DNA of 13,954 nucleotides, taken from contig JAHDDN010000109.1 in assembly GCA_020629335.1 (NCBI GenBank), positions 1-13,954 of the forward strand. Reading direction: 5' to 3'. The position numbers and the translations under genes are program-made. Positions 7,328 to 13,954 of the stretch are shown piece after piece (the first letter of the stretch is position 1; every line of letters begins with the position of its first letter). This DNA comes from Chitinophagales bacterium (lineage in GTDB: Bacteria; Bacteroidota; Bacteroidia; Chitinophagales; UBA2359). Under the pieces are notes generated by a model. That model made no database searches. It was not told the DNA's origin and saw nothing but the letters and a program-made list of their open reading frames with translations.

Positions 7328-8626
7328 TCAAGTTAATTGATATTTTTGATTACTTAAGTTACATTTGATTTTTCTCTTCATAATTAGATTGATAATTAGT
7401 TTGTATTTATCTTGTTTAGTTAGTCCAAAATGAGCACCTATTTCTTTCTCACTCATCTGAGTTTTACTCGCTAAAACACCCAAGAATTCTTCTTGTAGTG
7501 CAATATCTTCCTGAGTCTCTCTATTATTCATTTCAAATGAATGATGCAGTTGTTCTATATGCTGTGGATTGCCACAAAGTCCCAAGCAAAAGTGCAAATC
7601 ATTCATAGGGGCCGAAAAGAAAACAGGCAAATCATTATTAAGCAAATGAACATTAACTTTTGGAACCCAAGGAAGTATAGGCCTTAATAAAGTAATCGGG
7701 CGTATATCATAAATTGAAATAAAGCCTTTTTGACTACCTATATAATTTGTTCGTACACATTTATAAGTGTAGGGCCACTCAGGAAAATGTAGTTGAACGG
7801 GCTGATTTTTATTCAGTTGAACTTGACAATTAATCCTTTTTGCACCTTTTGATTTTTGTTGGATCAATGTGCATATATTATGTATATCAATCGGCTGAAG
7901 TTGGAATCTACAATTATGAGAAGCCATAGCCCAATACATTAAGGTTTTAACTTGATCCCATTTAGGATCATGTGCTACTTTTATGATGGAATCTTCTTTA
8001 GCCTCAATATTTATTTGAGTCGTTTGATAATTTCTTATTTGGTTAAGCTGCTCAAAATATCGCTTCTCGAAAGGCAATTGTATACTGAATGAGCGATTAT
8101 TTTCAATATCTCTCAACGTATCCGATTTTGTTGAGAAAGTAGTTAAGCAACAAGCATTAGTACTAAAAGCTTCCATACTTAATTGAGTATTATTAACACT
8201 TAGCTCATAAGGAGGAATAAGTGAATACCCCATATTTTGCTCATAATGATATTGCTGATATTTGGAGATAGCTCTTTGGTAGTCCGTTTTTTGTTGATGG
8301 AGTTGAGACTTTATTTGATCAATATCTTCGCTAATTTTAGATAATTGATCACCCCCATTGACTTCTTGTTTAATCAATTCTTCAATGAGCTCCAATTTTT
8401 TTAGCTGATTGAATTTTTGATAAGATATTTTACTTTTAGGCCGAGCAGTACAATACAAAAGAGTTTGCTCTAATATGCGCACAGCTTCTCTGAAACTAAG
8501 TCCTTTTTTTAGACTTGCTCTAAAGTAATCACCTGCGTTTAATTGATTAGAGGAAATATTGATTCCTAATCTTTGGCGATTAAAATTGACGGCATATGTT
8601 TCTTTATAGCTATTAGGGCGATGCAT
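7328..8626 (-). CDS. Retron accessory protein with C-terminal winged helix
   Basis: A 432-residue protein not recognised over most of its length. Residues 35-60 look helical, 70-125 form a probable coiled coil (LKKLELIEELI, then IDQIKSQLHQQKTDYQRAI), the middle is mixed and rich in aromatic and cysteine residues, and 375-430 look like a winged helix: MSEKEIGAHFGLTKQDKYKL followed by a recognition-helix-like stretch and an NQKYQL wing. C347-x3-C351-x4-H356 could bind metal, but a full SWIM motif (CxC...CxH) is not present. No signal peptide or membrane segment is seen. The ATG at 8626 follows the 1079-residue gene by 7 nt after an A-rich leader, indicating one transcript, and the retron RNA follows its stop by about 55 nt. 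From memory, type XIII retrons encode a winged-helix/SWIM partner; this fits in position. Effector or DNA-binding roles are inference. Confidence 0.8.
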   Translation of the reverse strand: MHRPNSYKETYAVNFNRQRLGINISSNQLNAGDYFRASLKKGLSFREAVRILEQTLLYCTARPKSKISYQKFNQLKKLELIEELIKQEVNGGDQLSKISEDIDQIKSQLHQQKTDYQRAISKYQQYHYEQNMGYSLIPPYELSVNNTQLSMEAFSTNACCLTTFSTKSDTLRDIENNRSFSIQLPFEKRYFEQLNQIRNYQTTQINIEAKEDSIIKVAHDPKWDQVKTLMYWAMASHNCRFQLQPIDIHNICTLIQQKSKGAKRINCQVQLNKNQPVQLHFPEWPYTYKCVRTNYIGSQKGFISIYDIRPITLLRPILPWVPKVNVHLLNNDLPVFFSAPMNDLHFCLGLCGNPQHIEQLHHSFEMNNRETQEDIALQEEFLGVLASKTQMSEKEIGAHFGLTKQDKYKLIINLIMKRKIKCNLSNQKYQLT

Positions 8627-8633
8627 TTTTATT

Positions 8634-11600
8634 TTATTTTTTATCTCTTACCTCATAAGGAACTAGTTCCAAAGGCATCTTAGTTTTGGGGAATTGTTGT
8701 GCAATTTTCTGCATAATAGCAATACTTGCAGTTTTGTCTTTTTCGATTACACTCAAAGAAATTTCTTGTAGAAATTCCGAAATGATATTTGCCGCAGAAG
8801 GCGTTTTGACAGCCTCTGCACTTAGGTAATTGAAAATGCTATTTTTGGTACTTCTATTCGCTTCTCCGCCATAAAATATGCTCTTGAAATAAGGCATCAA
8901 AGCTAAGAGTTTTTTTGGTTCTCCACTGGCGTATTTTTCCAAATAATTGGTTAAATATGCTTGGATGTTGGGAGAAGGGTGCTCGTGGAGTTTCTCCAGA
9001 TAAATACTTCCAAATTCATCATCGAAAAATTGTCCTAATAAATCTTTGCCAAATTGTTGTACATCTTCTGTACTATGATCACAGATAAAGATTAGCTGCT
9101 CCGCTTCCCAATCTTGAATATTGAACTGTAGGAAAAAATTAATAGCGAAAAAGCGCATATCCTCCCATTCCGAAGAGAATAATCCAAGTGCATCATTGAT
9201 AGACTCCTTCACTCTTGGAATATCTGATTCAAACACTTCCCCAACCACATTCCTAACCGCTTGATAAGGATGATTTCCTAATTGAGCTAACTGTCGGATT
9301 GACAGATCATGTGCTAATTGAGAATTTCTCATTAGATAACTCGCAAATTCCTGAGCGGAAGGGGAAGATGTTTGAAAAAGCTGCCATAACAATTGACTGT
9401 CAATAACTGATAATACTTGCTTTGGAAAATTAGTTAATTGGTTAATAATAAAAGCATGTTGAGCATGATCAGCCTTAGTATCCAGCAGTTTTTGTACTAA
9501 AGTATTTAATAAGGAATGGAGTAAGGCTTCATCATCTTCTGCCACCCGATTAATTAAGTCCTTTGCAAAGGCTTGAACATTATCAAAGGCGGAAACAAAT
9601 ATTTCATAAATAAGTGTTTTATTCTTGAAGATATCATTTGTCTCTTGCTCATTGATCGCCTTAATAGCAAAATTCCTATTCGTCTCAATTGGACTATTCA
9701 ATAAGCTGATCAGTATTTCATCATTTACATCCCTAAGATTTATCTTGCTTAAGTTTAATAGATTAGCACCAATTTGTTGAATTGGAAGGGCAGGATGTTG
9801 AAAAAGTGCTTGAATGCTAGATAAGTCTAAATTCGAAAGTATTTTAGGATAGACTTGAACAAGACTTTTATAACTTCTATTAAGTTGTATTTGCTGAATA
9901 TCATCTATTTCAGTCGGATAAGCAGCCATTTGTCCTAAGCTATGTTGAACTACCTCTTTTTGAAGTTGATTAGCAAGTGTTGGTAAAATGGCCTGAGCAT
10001 ATTGACTGACGTCTTCCTCCATCGCTAATAGTTGTGCAATGAAGTCAGTCGCTTTGAGCCACCAGTCCTTATTCTCTTTTATATCCAACCAATCTAATCC
10101 TATTTTTCTAATAGCAGCTTTAGGATGCTTTAATAAACTCAAAATCAATGTTCGGTTGACAGCATCACGCTGAATTCTTCCTTCAACTAAGTGAAGTCCA
10201 AATGATTGATTAGCCTCATAAGGAGATTGAAGCAAAAGCTGTATAAACCCAATACTAATTCTATGATGAATTCCGCTATTAGCCATTAATGCCTTCACGG
10301 CAAATTCTTGCACAATTTCGCACTTGCTCTCCGCCAATAAATGCAGCAAACCTTCTGGAGCAGCATCCCATAAATGTGGAAATGCTTCTTCTCTTTCCTG
10401 AGGTGTCTTAGCATTAATAGGCTGGCCTATTTTATAAGTCCAAGCCCTTCGGCTTTTAACTAATTCATAGCGAGGGCTATTACTATACAAGATATGATTG
10501 AGCACCCAATAAGGAGCATAAGGCCCATAAATCGCCTCTTTCCCTTTTTTCCCTTTTTTAATATTTTGAGCGTCTGCATCCACATAAGGCAGTAATATAC
10601 CCACCGCCATTTGAACATAAGTTCGACTGTTTTGCTGTGCTAATTTTCTAAGATAACGCCATATGCGTTTTTGTATATATCGTCTTGTCCAAAAAGAATA
10701 GGTCAACTTAGTATAAGGGCTTTTTAATTCCTCTCGAATATTCACCCATCTTCCTTTGATAAAGACGCCTCGATGCGCTCGATTATAATAGAAATTATGT
10801 GGTGACTTCGCAATACGATAAGCAATCCAACCTAAAGTTTCTGAATCATCCCTAAACTCAGCGGCCTTAAATAATCGCCTGAAATTTTTAAAAAAACCAA
10901 GCTCTAATGGATGATCTTGAATGATACTAATCAAAACCTGCTTTACGGCAGTATACTCATCCGTTAGTAAATATAGCGTATTTAAAACATCATAAGTAGC
11001 ATGGGATTTTTGGAAATAATTAAAAATCGCTTCAGCTAGCAAATCAGTATTATTGGTCTGTAGAGATTCTTTTATTTCAAAAGGTAATTGCTCTAAAGTC
11101 TCCTTAATAAACTGTTTTCTTTGTGCTCCAGTGGAAAGCTGACGAATACCCTCTGAAGCAATTTGACGAATCGAGGCATTATAATTTTTATGTTGATACC
11201 GACGCAAAATGCTTAAAGCTTCCGTTTCCTTAGAACGTCCTAATGACCAGACTAATGAATAATCTAAAATATTGGGATTGATCACTTTGTTATCACTAAG
11301 TTGAGTCGAGCTTGAAAAGCTATTTTGAGCAATAGCAATCAAATAAGGAGTCAACTTTTTTAAGCGCAATTCTCCTGCTCGCCACACTAACCTCTCTAAC
11401 GAAATTGTGGCCTCATAAGGATTGATCGCATTCTCAGAAATGGCCTTCAAATGCTGAACTAAATAATCATCATCTTCCTGTGAGAATTCCTGATCAATCG
11501 CCATTAGCTCTAATGGATCTTCTTCAACAGCAATTGGCTCAGCTATTTCTTCCGTTCCAATAAGATCATTCGACTCATCAGGAGAAGCAACTACTTCATC

Positions 11601-11873
11601 CTCATGACCCAAATCTCTGGAATTTTCCGCTAAGTCAACTAATTGATAAGCCTTGGCGAGTCTATAATTGATGCAATTTTCAAAAACCTTAACAGCAGAT
11701 TCATAAGAAACAGCTAATATGGTTTCTTGCCCCTCTTTAACCAACTGATTATTTAAAAGCTGTCTGAAATTGACGACATAGCGATCTCGTCCGACCTCAC
11801 ATAGGTCAATCTCATAAAGGTGATGATAGTCGTCGCCCTTAAGAACTAGGGATTGCTGATGAATCAATTTCAT
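8634..11873 (-). CDS. WGR-like and HEAT/ARM-repeat retron accessory protein
   Basis: A 1079-residue soluble protein. Residues 1-80 match a WGR domain (YEIDLCEVGRDRYVVNFR at 20-37, then a VSYESAVKVFENCINYRLAKAY-like helix), but the WGR signature itself is replaced by QLLNNQ. In PARP proteins WGR domains bind DNA ends. An acidic linker (86-136) follows. A basic, aromatic middle section (about 355-480, including KGRWVN, FWTRRYIQKRIWRYLRK and GKKGKEA) may be a separate domain. Helical repeats of HEAT/ARM type fill much of the rest, clearest at LKHPKAAIRKIG (581-592), FQHPALPIQQIG (691-702), LGNHPYQAVRNVVG (865-878) and HEHPSPNIQAYL (963-974). It is first in the operon, 7 nt ahead of the winged-helix gene. 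No catalytic motif is visible, so scaffold or sensor is as likely as toxin. The start at 11873 is the only ATG fitting the WGR N-terminus. Confidence 0.85.
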   Translation of the reverse strand: MKLIHQQSLVLKGDDYHHLYEIDLCEVGRDRYVVNFRQLLNNQLVKEGQETILAVSYESAVKVFENCINYRLAKAYQLVDLAENSRDLGHEDEVVASPDESNDLIGTEEIAEPIAVEEDPLELMAIDQEFSQEDDDYLVQHLKAISENAINPYEATISLERLVWRAGELRLKKLTPYLIAIAQNSFSSSTQLSDNKVINPNILDYSLVWSLGRSKETEALSILRRYQHKNYNASIRQIASEGIRQLSTGAQRKQFIKETLEQLPFEIKESLQTNNTDLLAEAIFNYFQKSHATYDVLNTLYLLTDEYTAVKQVLISIIQDHPLELGFFKNFRRLFKAAEFRDDSETLGWIAYRIAKSPHNFYYNRAHRGVFIKGRWVNIREELKSPYTKLTYSFWTRRYIQKRIWRYLRKLAQQNSRTYVQMAVGILLPYVDADAQNIKKGKKGKEAIYGPYAPYWVLNHILYSNSPRYELVKSRRAWTYKIGQPINAKTPQEREEAFPHLWDAAPEGLLHLLAESKCEIVQEFAVKALMANSGIHHRISIGFIQLLLQSPYEANQSFGLHLVEGRIQRDAVNRTLILSLLKHPKAAIRKIGLDWLDIKENKDWWLKATDFIAQLLAMEEDVSQYAQAILPTLANQLQKEVVQHSLGQMAAYPTEIDDIQQIQLNRSYKSLVQVYPKILSNLDLSSIQALFQHPALPIQQIGANLLNLSKINLRDVNDEILISLLNSPIETNRNFAIKAINEQETNDIFKNKTLIYEIFVSAFDNVQAFAKDLINRVAEDDEALLHSLLNTLVQKLLDTKADHAQHAFIINQLTNFPKQVLSVIDSQLLWQLFQTSSPSAQEFASYLMRNSQLAHDLSIRQLAQLGNHPYQAVRNVVGEVFESDIPRVKESINDALGLFSSEWEDMRFFAINFFLQFNIQDWEAEQLIFICDHSTEDVQQFGKDLLGQFFDDEFGSIYLEKLHEHPSPNIQAYLTNYLEKYASGEPKKLLALMPYFKSIFYGGEANRSTKNSIFNYLSAEAVKTPSAANIISEFLQEISLSVIEKDKTASIAIMQKIAQQFPKTKMPLELVPYEVRDKK

Positions 11874-12058
11874 AATATTATTTGTTGCAACACGCTTGTT
11901 TGCTTAATGGTTGGAGGAAGAATTTAATATAAAAAGGGGTATCGATTTAGTAAAAAAATCAAAAATGCCACCATTAAAGTTAATGATGTTAACTTAATAA
12001 ATGCAATTTCCACTCCAACTTTTTGGGTGAAGAGTTCTATAATACCCTATATATCAAA
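11874..12058 (-). promoter_or_regulatory. Retron operon promoter region with palindrome
   Basis: This 185-bp AT-rich stretch lies between the terminator of the preceding gene and the first retron gene, so it should hold the operon promoter. It contains a perfect 7+7 bp inverted repeat, aagttaa (11977-11983) and ttaactt (11989-11995), 5 bp apart, which could be an operator. Minus-strand TATATT near 11920 could be a -10 element, but no matching upstream box was found, so no promoter is assigned. No regulator gene is next to it unless the winged-helix protein acts on it. Confidence 0.35.
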
Positions 12059-12094
12059 AAAGCCCCCACTCTTCGTTCGAAAAGTGGGGGCTTT
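12059..12094 (-). terminator. Intrinsic terminator of the head-GIN lipoprotein gene
   Basis: A perfect 12-bp stem (aaagcccccact, 12059-12070, and agtgggggcttt, 12083-12094) continues past one mismatch with ttc/gaa. On the minus strand it ends in a run of six T, so it terminates transcription from the gene that stops at 12143. It also insulates the retron operon from read-through. The plus strand has only TTT after the stem, so action there would be weaker. Confidence 0.92.
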
Positions 12095-12142
12095 GTGCAG
12101 TCAAAAATTAGTCTAAACTTTAAACACTATGTTTGATTTTTT

Positions 12143-12871
12143 TTAATTCGCATCATAAATATCTCCAGAACCAGAAATATCAATACTCATAGCTGGATAC
12201 CCCCTATAGTAAATATCTCCACTACCACTAATATTCACGTCCAACTCTTCTAAAGCAGTCAATCGAGCATCTCCACTTCCGCTGATTCTTACGGCAGCTG
12301 TCTTAGCTTCCAAATCAAATCCTTTTAATTTTCCAGATCCAGATACCTTGAAATAAATATCGTCTGTAGTTCCCCAAAGTTCATAATCCCCTGATCCTGA
12401 TACTTTAGCATCAATTTCATTAGCCACTACTTCCATATCTATATTGCCCGATCCAGTAATTTCCAAATCCAACTGATCTGCTTCAATAGCAGTTTCAGCC
12501 TTTACATCCCCAGATCCAGTAATTTTTACCGCTTCTATCTCAGGCAAAGTGATGAAAATTTTCAAATCATTTAAAGCATTTCCTCTCATACACTCCTCAA
12601 AATCAATTCTCCACTCTCCATTACTGACATTTCTTTTAATTTCATTAACTGCATCCAATGGGCCTTCCACAATCACTTTTTGTTCATCCCCCTGTATCAA
12701 TTCTACATTCGCAGAAATACACAAATCAAATTTTTCAAACTCCTCCAATTCAAATACTTCCGTTACAATAGGGCCATCTGCTTTTTCACAAATTCCGTGC
12801 TCATCACAAGCCGTAAAAACAAACAAAACAGACAGTACACTGATCATTAAAATACTCTTTAAATTTTTCAT
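12143..12871 (-). CDS. Head-GIN domain (DUF2807) lipoprotein
   Basis: A 242-residue secreted lipoprotein. Residues 1-21 are a signal peptide (MKNLK, then a hydrophobic core) ending in FTAC, so C22 would be lipidated. The body has the DUF2807 pattern: an N-terminal segment (FEKFDLCISANVELIQGDEQKVIVEG) followed by a right-handed beta-helix-like array in which [IV]-[TS]-GSG-[DN] recurs seven times, with GSG starting at residues 119, 140, 159, 178, 198, 216 and 234, every 18-21 residues. Such proteins are common in Bacteroidota, where the domain is called the putative auto-transporter adhesin head-GIN domain; a role in adhesion or envelope stress is not established here. It is a single-gene unit with its own terminator. 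The ATG at 12871 is fixed by the signal peptide. Confidence 0.9.
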   Translation of the reverse strand: MKNLKSILMISVLSVLFVFTACDEHGICEKADGPIVTEVFELEEFEKFDLCISANVELIQGDEQKVIVEGPLDAVNEIKRNVSNGEWRIDFEECMRGNALNDLKIFITLPEIEAVKITGSGDVKAETAIEADQLDLEITGSGNIDMEVVANEIDAKVSGSGDYELWGTTDDIYFKVSGSGKLKGFDLEAKTAAVRISGSGDARLTALEELDVNISGSGDIYYRGYPAMSIDISGSGDIYDAN

Positions 12872-12998
12872 GGTAAAACGTTTTATTAGGTTAATGTTTT
12901 ATTTTCTGATTTACACTCACAAGACGCAGCCAAAATATAATCACCCCTATTTTGAGGTGAATTTTTTTTTGAAATTTTATTTTACATTGCAGATTCAA
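12872..12998 (-). promoter_or_regulatory. Upstream region of the head-GIN gene
   Basis: AT-rich non-coding DNA that must hold the promoter of the lipoprotein gene. It includes an imperfect palindrome, tcacc (12941-12945) and ggtga (12956-12960), next to minus-strand TATATTTTG, which is one base longer than the Bacteroidota -7 consensus. The plus-strand frame running through here (12549-13058) is an antisense shadow. Confidence 0.25.
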
Positions 12999-13041
12999 GG
13001 ACGTTGCAGTACGGGAGAGAGGACGTTGCGGTGCAACGTCC
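12999..13041. repeat. Small palindromic repeat (GGACGTTGC family)
   Basis: ggacgttgc (13021-13029) and gcaacgtcc (13033-13041) form a perfect 9-bp hairpin with a 3-nt loop. The same ggacgttgc also occurs at 12999-13007, giving two direct copies and one inverted. It resembles short dispersed palindromes common in Bacteroidota intergenic DNA. The next 90 bases to 13130 show no gene. Confidence 0.7.
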
Positions 13042-13130
13042 CTACTATAGGTTTATAAAAAAAATCTGACAGTGAGCGTAGCAAGCAGTCTCTTTTCTGA
13101 AAGCGAAGCGGTCTAACATCTTTTATAATT

Positions 13131-13354
13131 TGGGGCTTCCCTGCGTTCACAAAAATCAAGTGTACAGCACAGTCCCATTAATCATCATGCATTCATCATT
13201 AATCATTCGCCGAAGGCGCAGGTCGGGCTGTCCGTTCTTATGTGGCTATGCTGCTCCTACTCTGCTAAGTGCTGCTTGTCTCTAAGGAGCCTGCGCATCA
13301 CTAAGCGCCGTAAGTCACATCATAAACGCCACATACCACTTCCATCCCTAAGCC
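13131..13354 (+). repeat. Structured intergenic repeat, copy B
   Basis: Same orientation and plan as copy A: ttggggcttccc opens it, ggctt (13134-13138) pairs with aagcc (13350-13354), a hairpin-1 arm pair cctgcg (13140-13145) and cgcagg (13217-13222) is followed by gtcgggctgtccg, and hairpin-2 arms tatgtggc (13239-13246) and gccacata (13328-13335) enclose the shared core. The loop of hairpin 1 is unrelated to copy A and carries attaatcat duplicated. No coding frame. The plan is conserved while arm sequence drifts in step. Confidence 0.75.
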
Positions 13355-13416
13355 TTTTCTTAACCGATAAACTTGTAAACTGAACAACTGATTAACCAAA
13401 ATAAGTTTGAAAAAGC

Positions 13417-13713
13417 TGTCATTCTGAACGAAGTGAAAGAATCTCTTGAAAGGGAATTGTTGAAAAAATGTAAGACCCTATGCAAGTCGGGATAAAAGCA
13501 CCGACCTAAATTAGAGGATTGCTGTGCTGGCCTGAGGCTTCAGCCGAAGGGGGCTGTGCAAGGTTTCTGGTCCCCCTGCCTTCACGCTGAAGCGTTCGGG
13601 TTTTGATCGTATTCCTTTTGGCCTCGCTATTGGGGTGCTTCGTGCTTGTGGAATGCTTACGTTATATAGAGGGAATCGTATCAAGTGATTCTTTCGCTTC
13701 GCTCAGAAGGACA
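13417..13713. repeat. 297-bp element with 33-bp imperfect terminal inverted repeats
   Basis: The left end (13417-13449, tgtcattctgaacgaagtg and following) and the right end (13681-13713) are reverse complements at 29 of 33 positions. Between them lies a structured core with a long imperfect hairpin at 13537-13593 (gcttcagc/gctgaagc, then gaagg/ccttc, then ggg/ccc). There is no ORF and no evident target-site duplication. It may be a small non-autonomous mobile element or two facing copies of a dispersed repeat. Confidence 0.6.
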
Positions 13714-13720
13714 TATTAGC

Positions 13721-13821
13721 GATGAGCGCATAGTGATGAGCGATTAGTGTATCAAATTTTCTCTCTGTTGCAAGTCCACTTGTTCCTTTTTGTTATAAAT
13801 ACTCATCGCTATACGCTCATC
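13721..13821. repeat. 20-bp inverted repeat pair
   Basis: gatgagcgcatagtgatgag (13721-13740) matches the reverse complement of 13802-13821 at 18 of 20 positions, with further gatgagcg-type repetition next to both. The 61-bp spacer shows no gene. The pair lies directly outside the 297-bp element and before copy C, in a repeat cluster. Confidence 0.6.
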
Positions 13822-13842
13822 ACTCATCGCTAGTTTCCGCAA

Positions 13843-13954
13843 GGGATGGCAGCGGTATGTGGCGTACATGATGCGACTTACGGCGCTTAGTGATGCGACG
13901 GCTGGCCCGCAGGGCAGACAAGCAACACTTAGCAGAGTAGGAGCAGCATAGCCA
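13843..13954 (-). repeat. Structured intergenic repeat, copy C, inverted, cut by window end
   Basis: Read on the minus strand this matches hairpin 2 of copy B: ggctatgctgctcctactctg near the window edge, then gctaagtgttgcttgtct, gcatcactaagcgccgtaagt and gccacata (13863-13856), then ccatccc. The apex differs (tgccctgcgggcca in place of tctaaggagcct) but is again self-complementary. The window ends inside the outer arm, so the rest of the element lies beyond it. It faces copy B about 490 bp away. Confidence 0.7.

Noticed and set aside
7571..7590. SWIM zinc finger in the 432-residue protein
   Set aside because: Only C-x3-C-x4-H is present; the CxC...CxH pattern is not met, so it was not called.
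12549..13058. 169-residue plus-strand open frame
   Set aside because: Mostly antisense to the head-GIN lipoprotein gene and rich in Ser/Phe as expected of a shadow frame; it then runs into repeat DNA.
13131..13954. CRISPR array in the repeat-rich end of the window
   Set aside because: Repeats are few, mostly inverted and unevenly spaced, with no regular spacers and no cas genes.

Overview
The window looks like chromosomal DNA from a member of the Bacteroidota, most likely Cytophagales-like. The DNA is AT-rich, start codons follow A/T-rich leaders without Shine-Dalgarno sequences, TopA is of the short type without zinc fingers, and there is a DUF5522 protein, a head-GIN (DUF2807) lipoprotein and structured intergenic repeats. 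The genus cannot be fixed from the sequence alone.

Layout. Positions 78-2668 are housekeeping: sppA (minus) diverges from folK (plus) across a 109-bp spacer carrying a short palindrome, and folK converges on a small DUF5522 gene. A 529-bp non-coding stretch (2669-3197) holds a structured repeat element (copy A). topA (plus, 3198-5555) then converges on a three-gene minus-strand cassette (5565-11873). A strong terminator (12059-12094) separates that cassette from an upstream head-GIN lipoprotein gene (12143-12871). The last kilobase (12872-13954) is gene-free and full of inverted repeats, including copies B and C of the same structured element.

The main item is the cassette, which reads as a retron. 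In transcription order it encodes a 1079-residue WGR-like plus HEAT/ARM-repeat protein, a 432-residue protein with a C-terminal winged helix, a candidate msr-msd RNA of about 200 nt, and a 490-residue reverse transcriptase. The RT has the retron hallmarks NAxxH and VTG as well as YADD. The RNA is supported by an a1/a2 inverted repeat enclosing it, a UUAG branch-type context next to a small hairpin, and a long msd-like hairpin. From memory, the partner set (ARM-repeat protein plus winged-helix protein plus RT) resembles the type XIII retrons, whose effector mechanism is, as far as I know, little studied. The RT gene should start at 7037, because the longer open frame to 7172 runs through the RNA.

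By analogy with characterised retrons, the RT would copy the msd part of the RNA into a branched msDNA, the RT-msDNA complex would keep the two upstream proteins in check, and phage attack would release them. That model is inference. The second notable signal is the repeat family: copies A and B differ in sequence but keep complementary arms, so the folded structure itself appears to be maintained.
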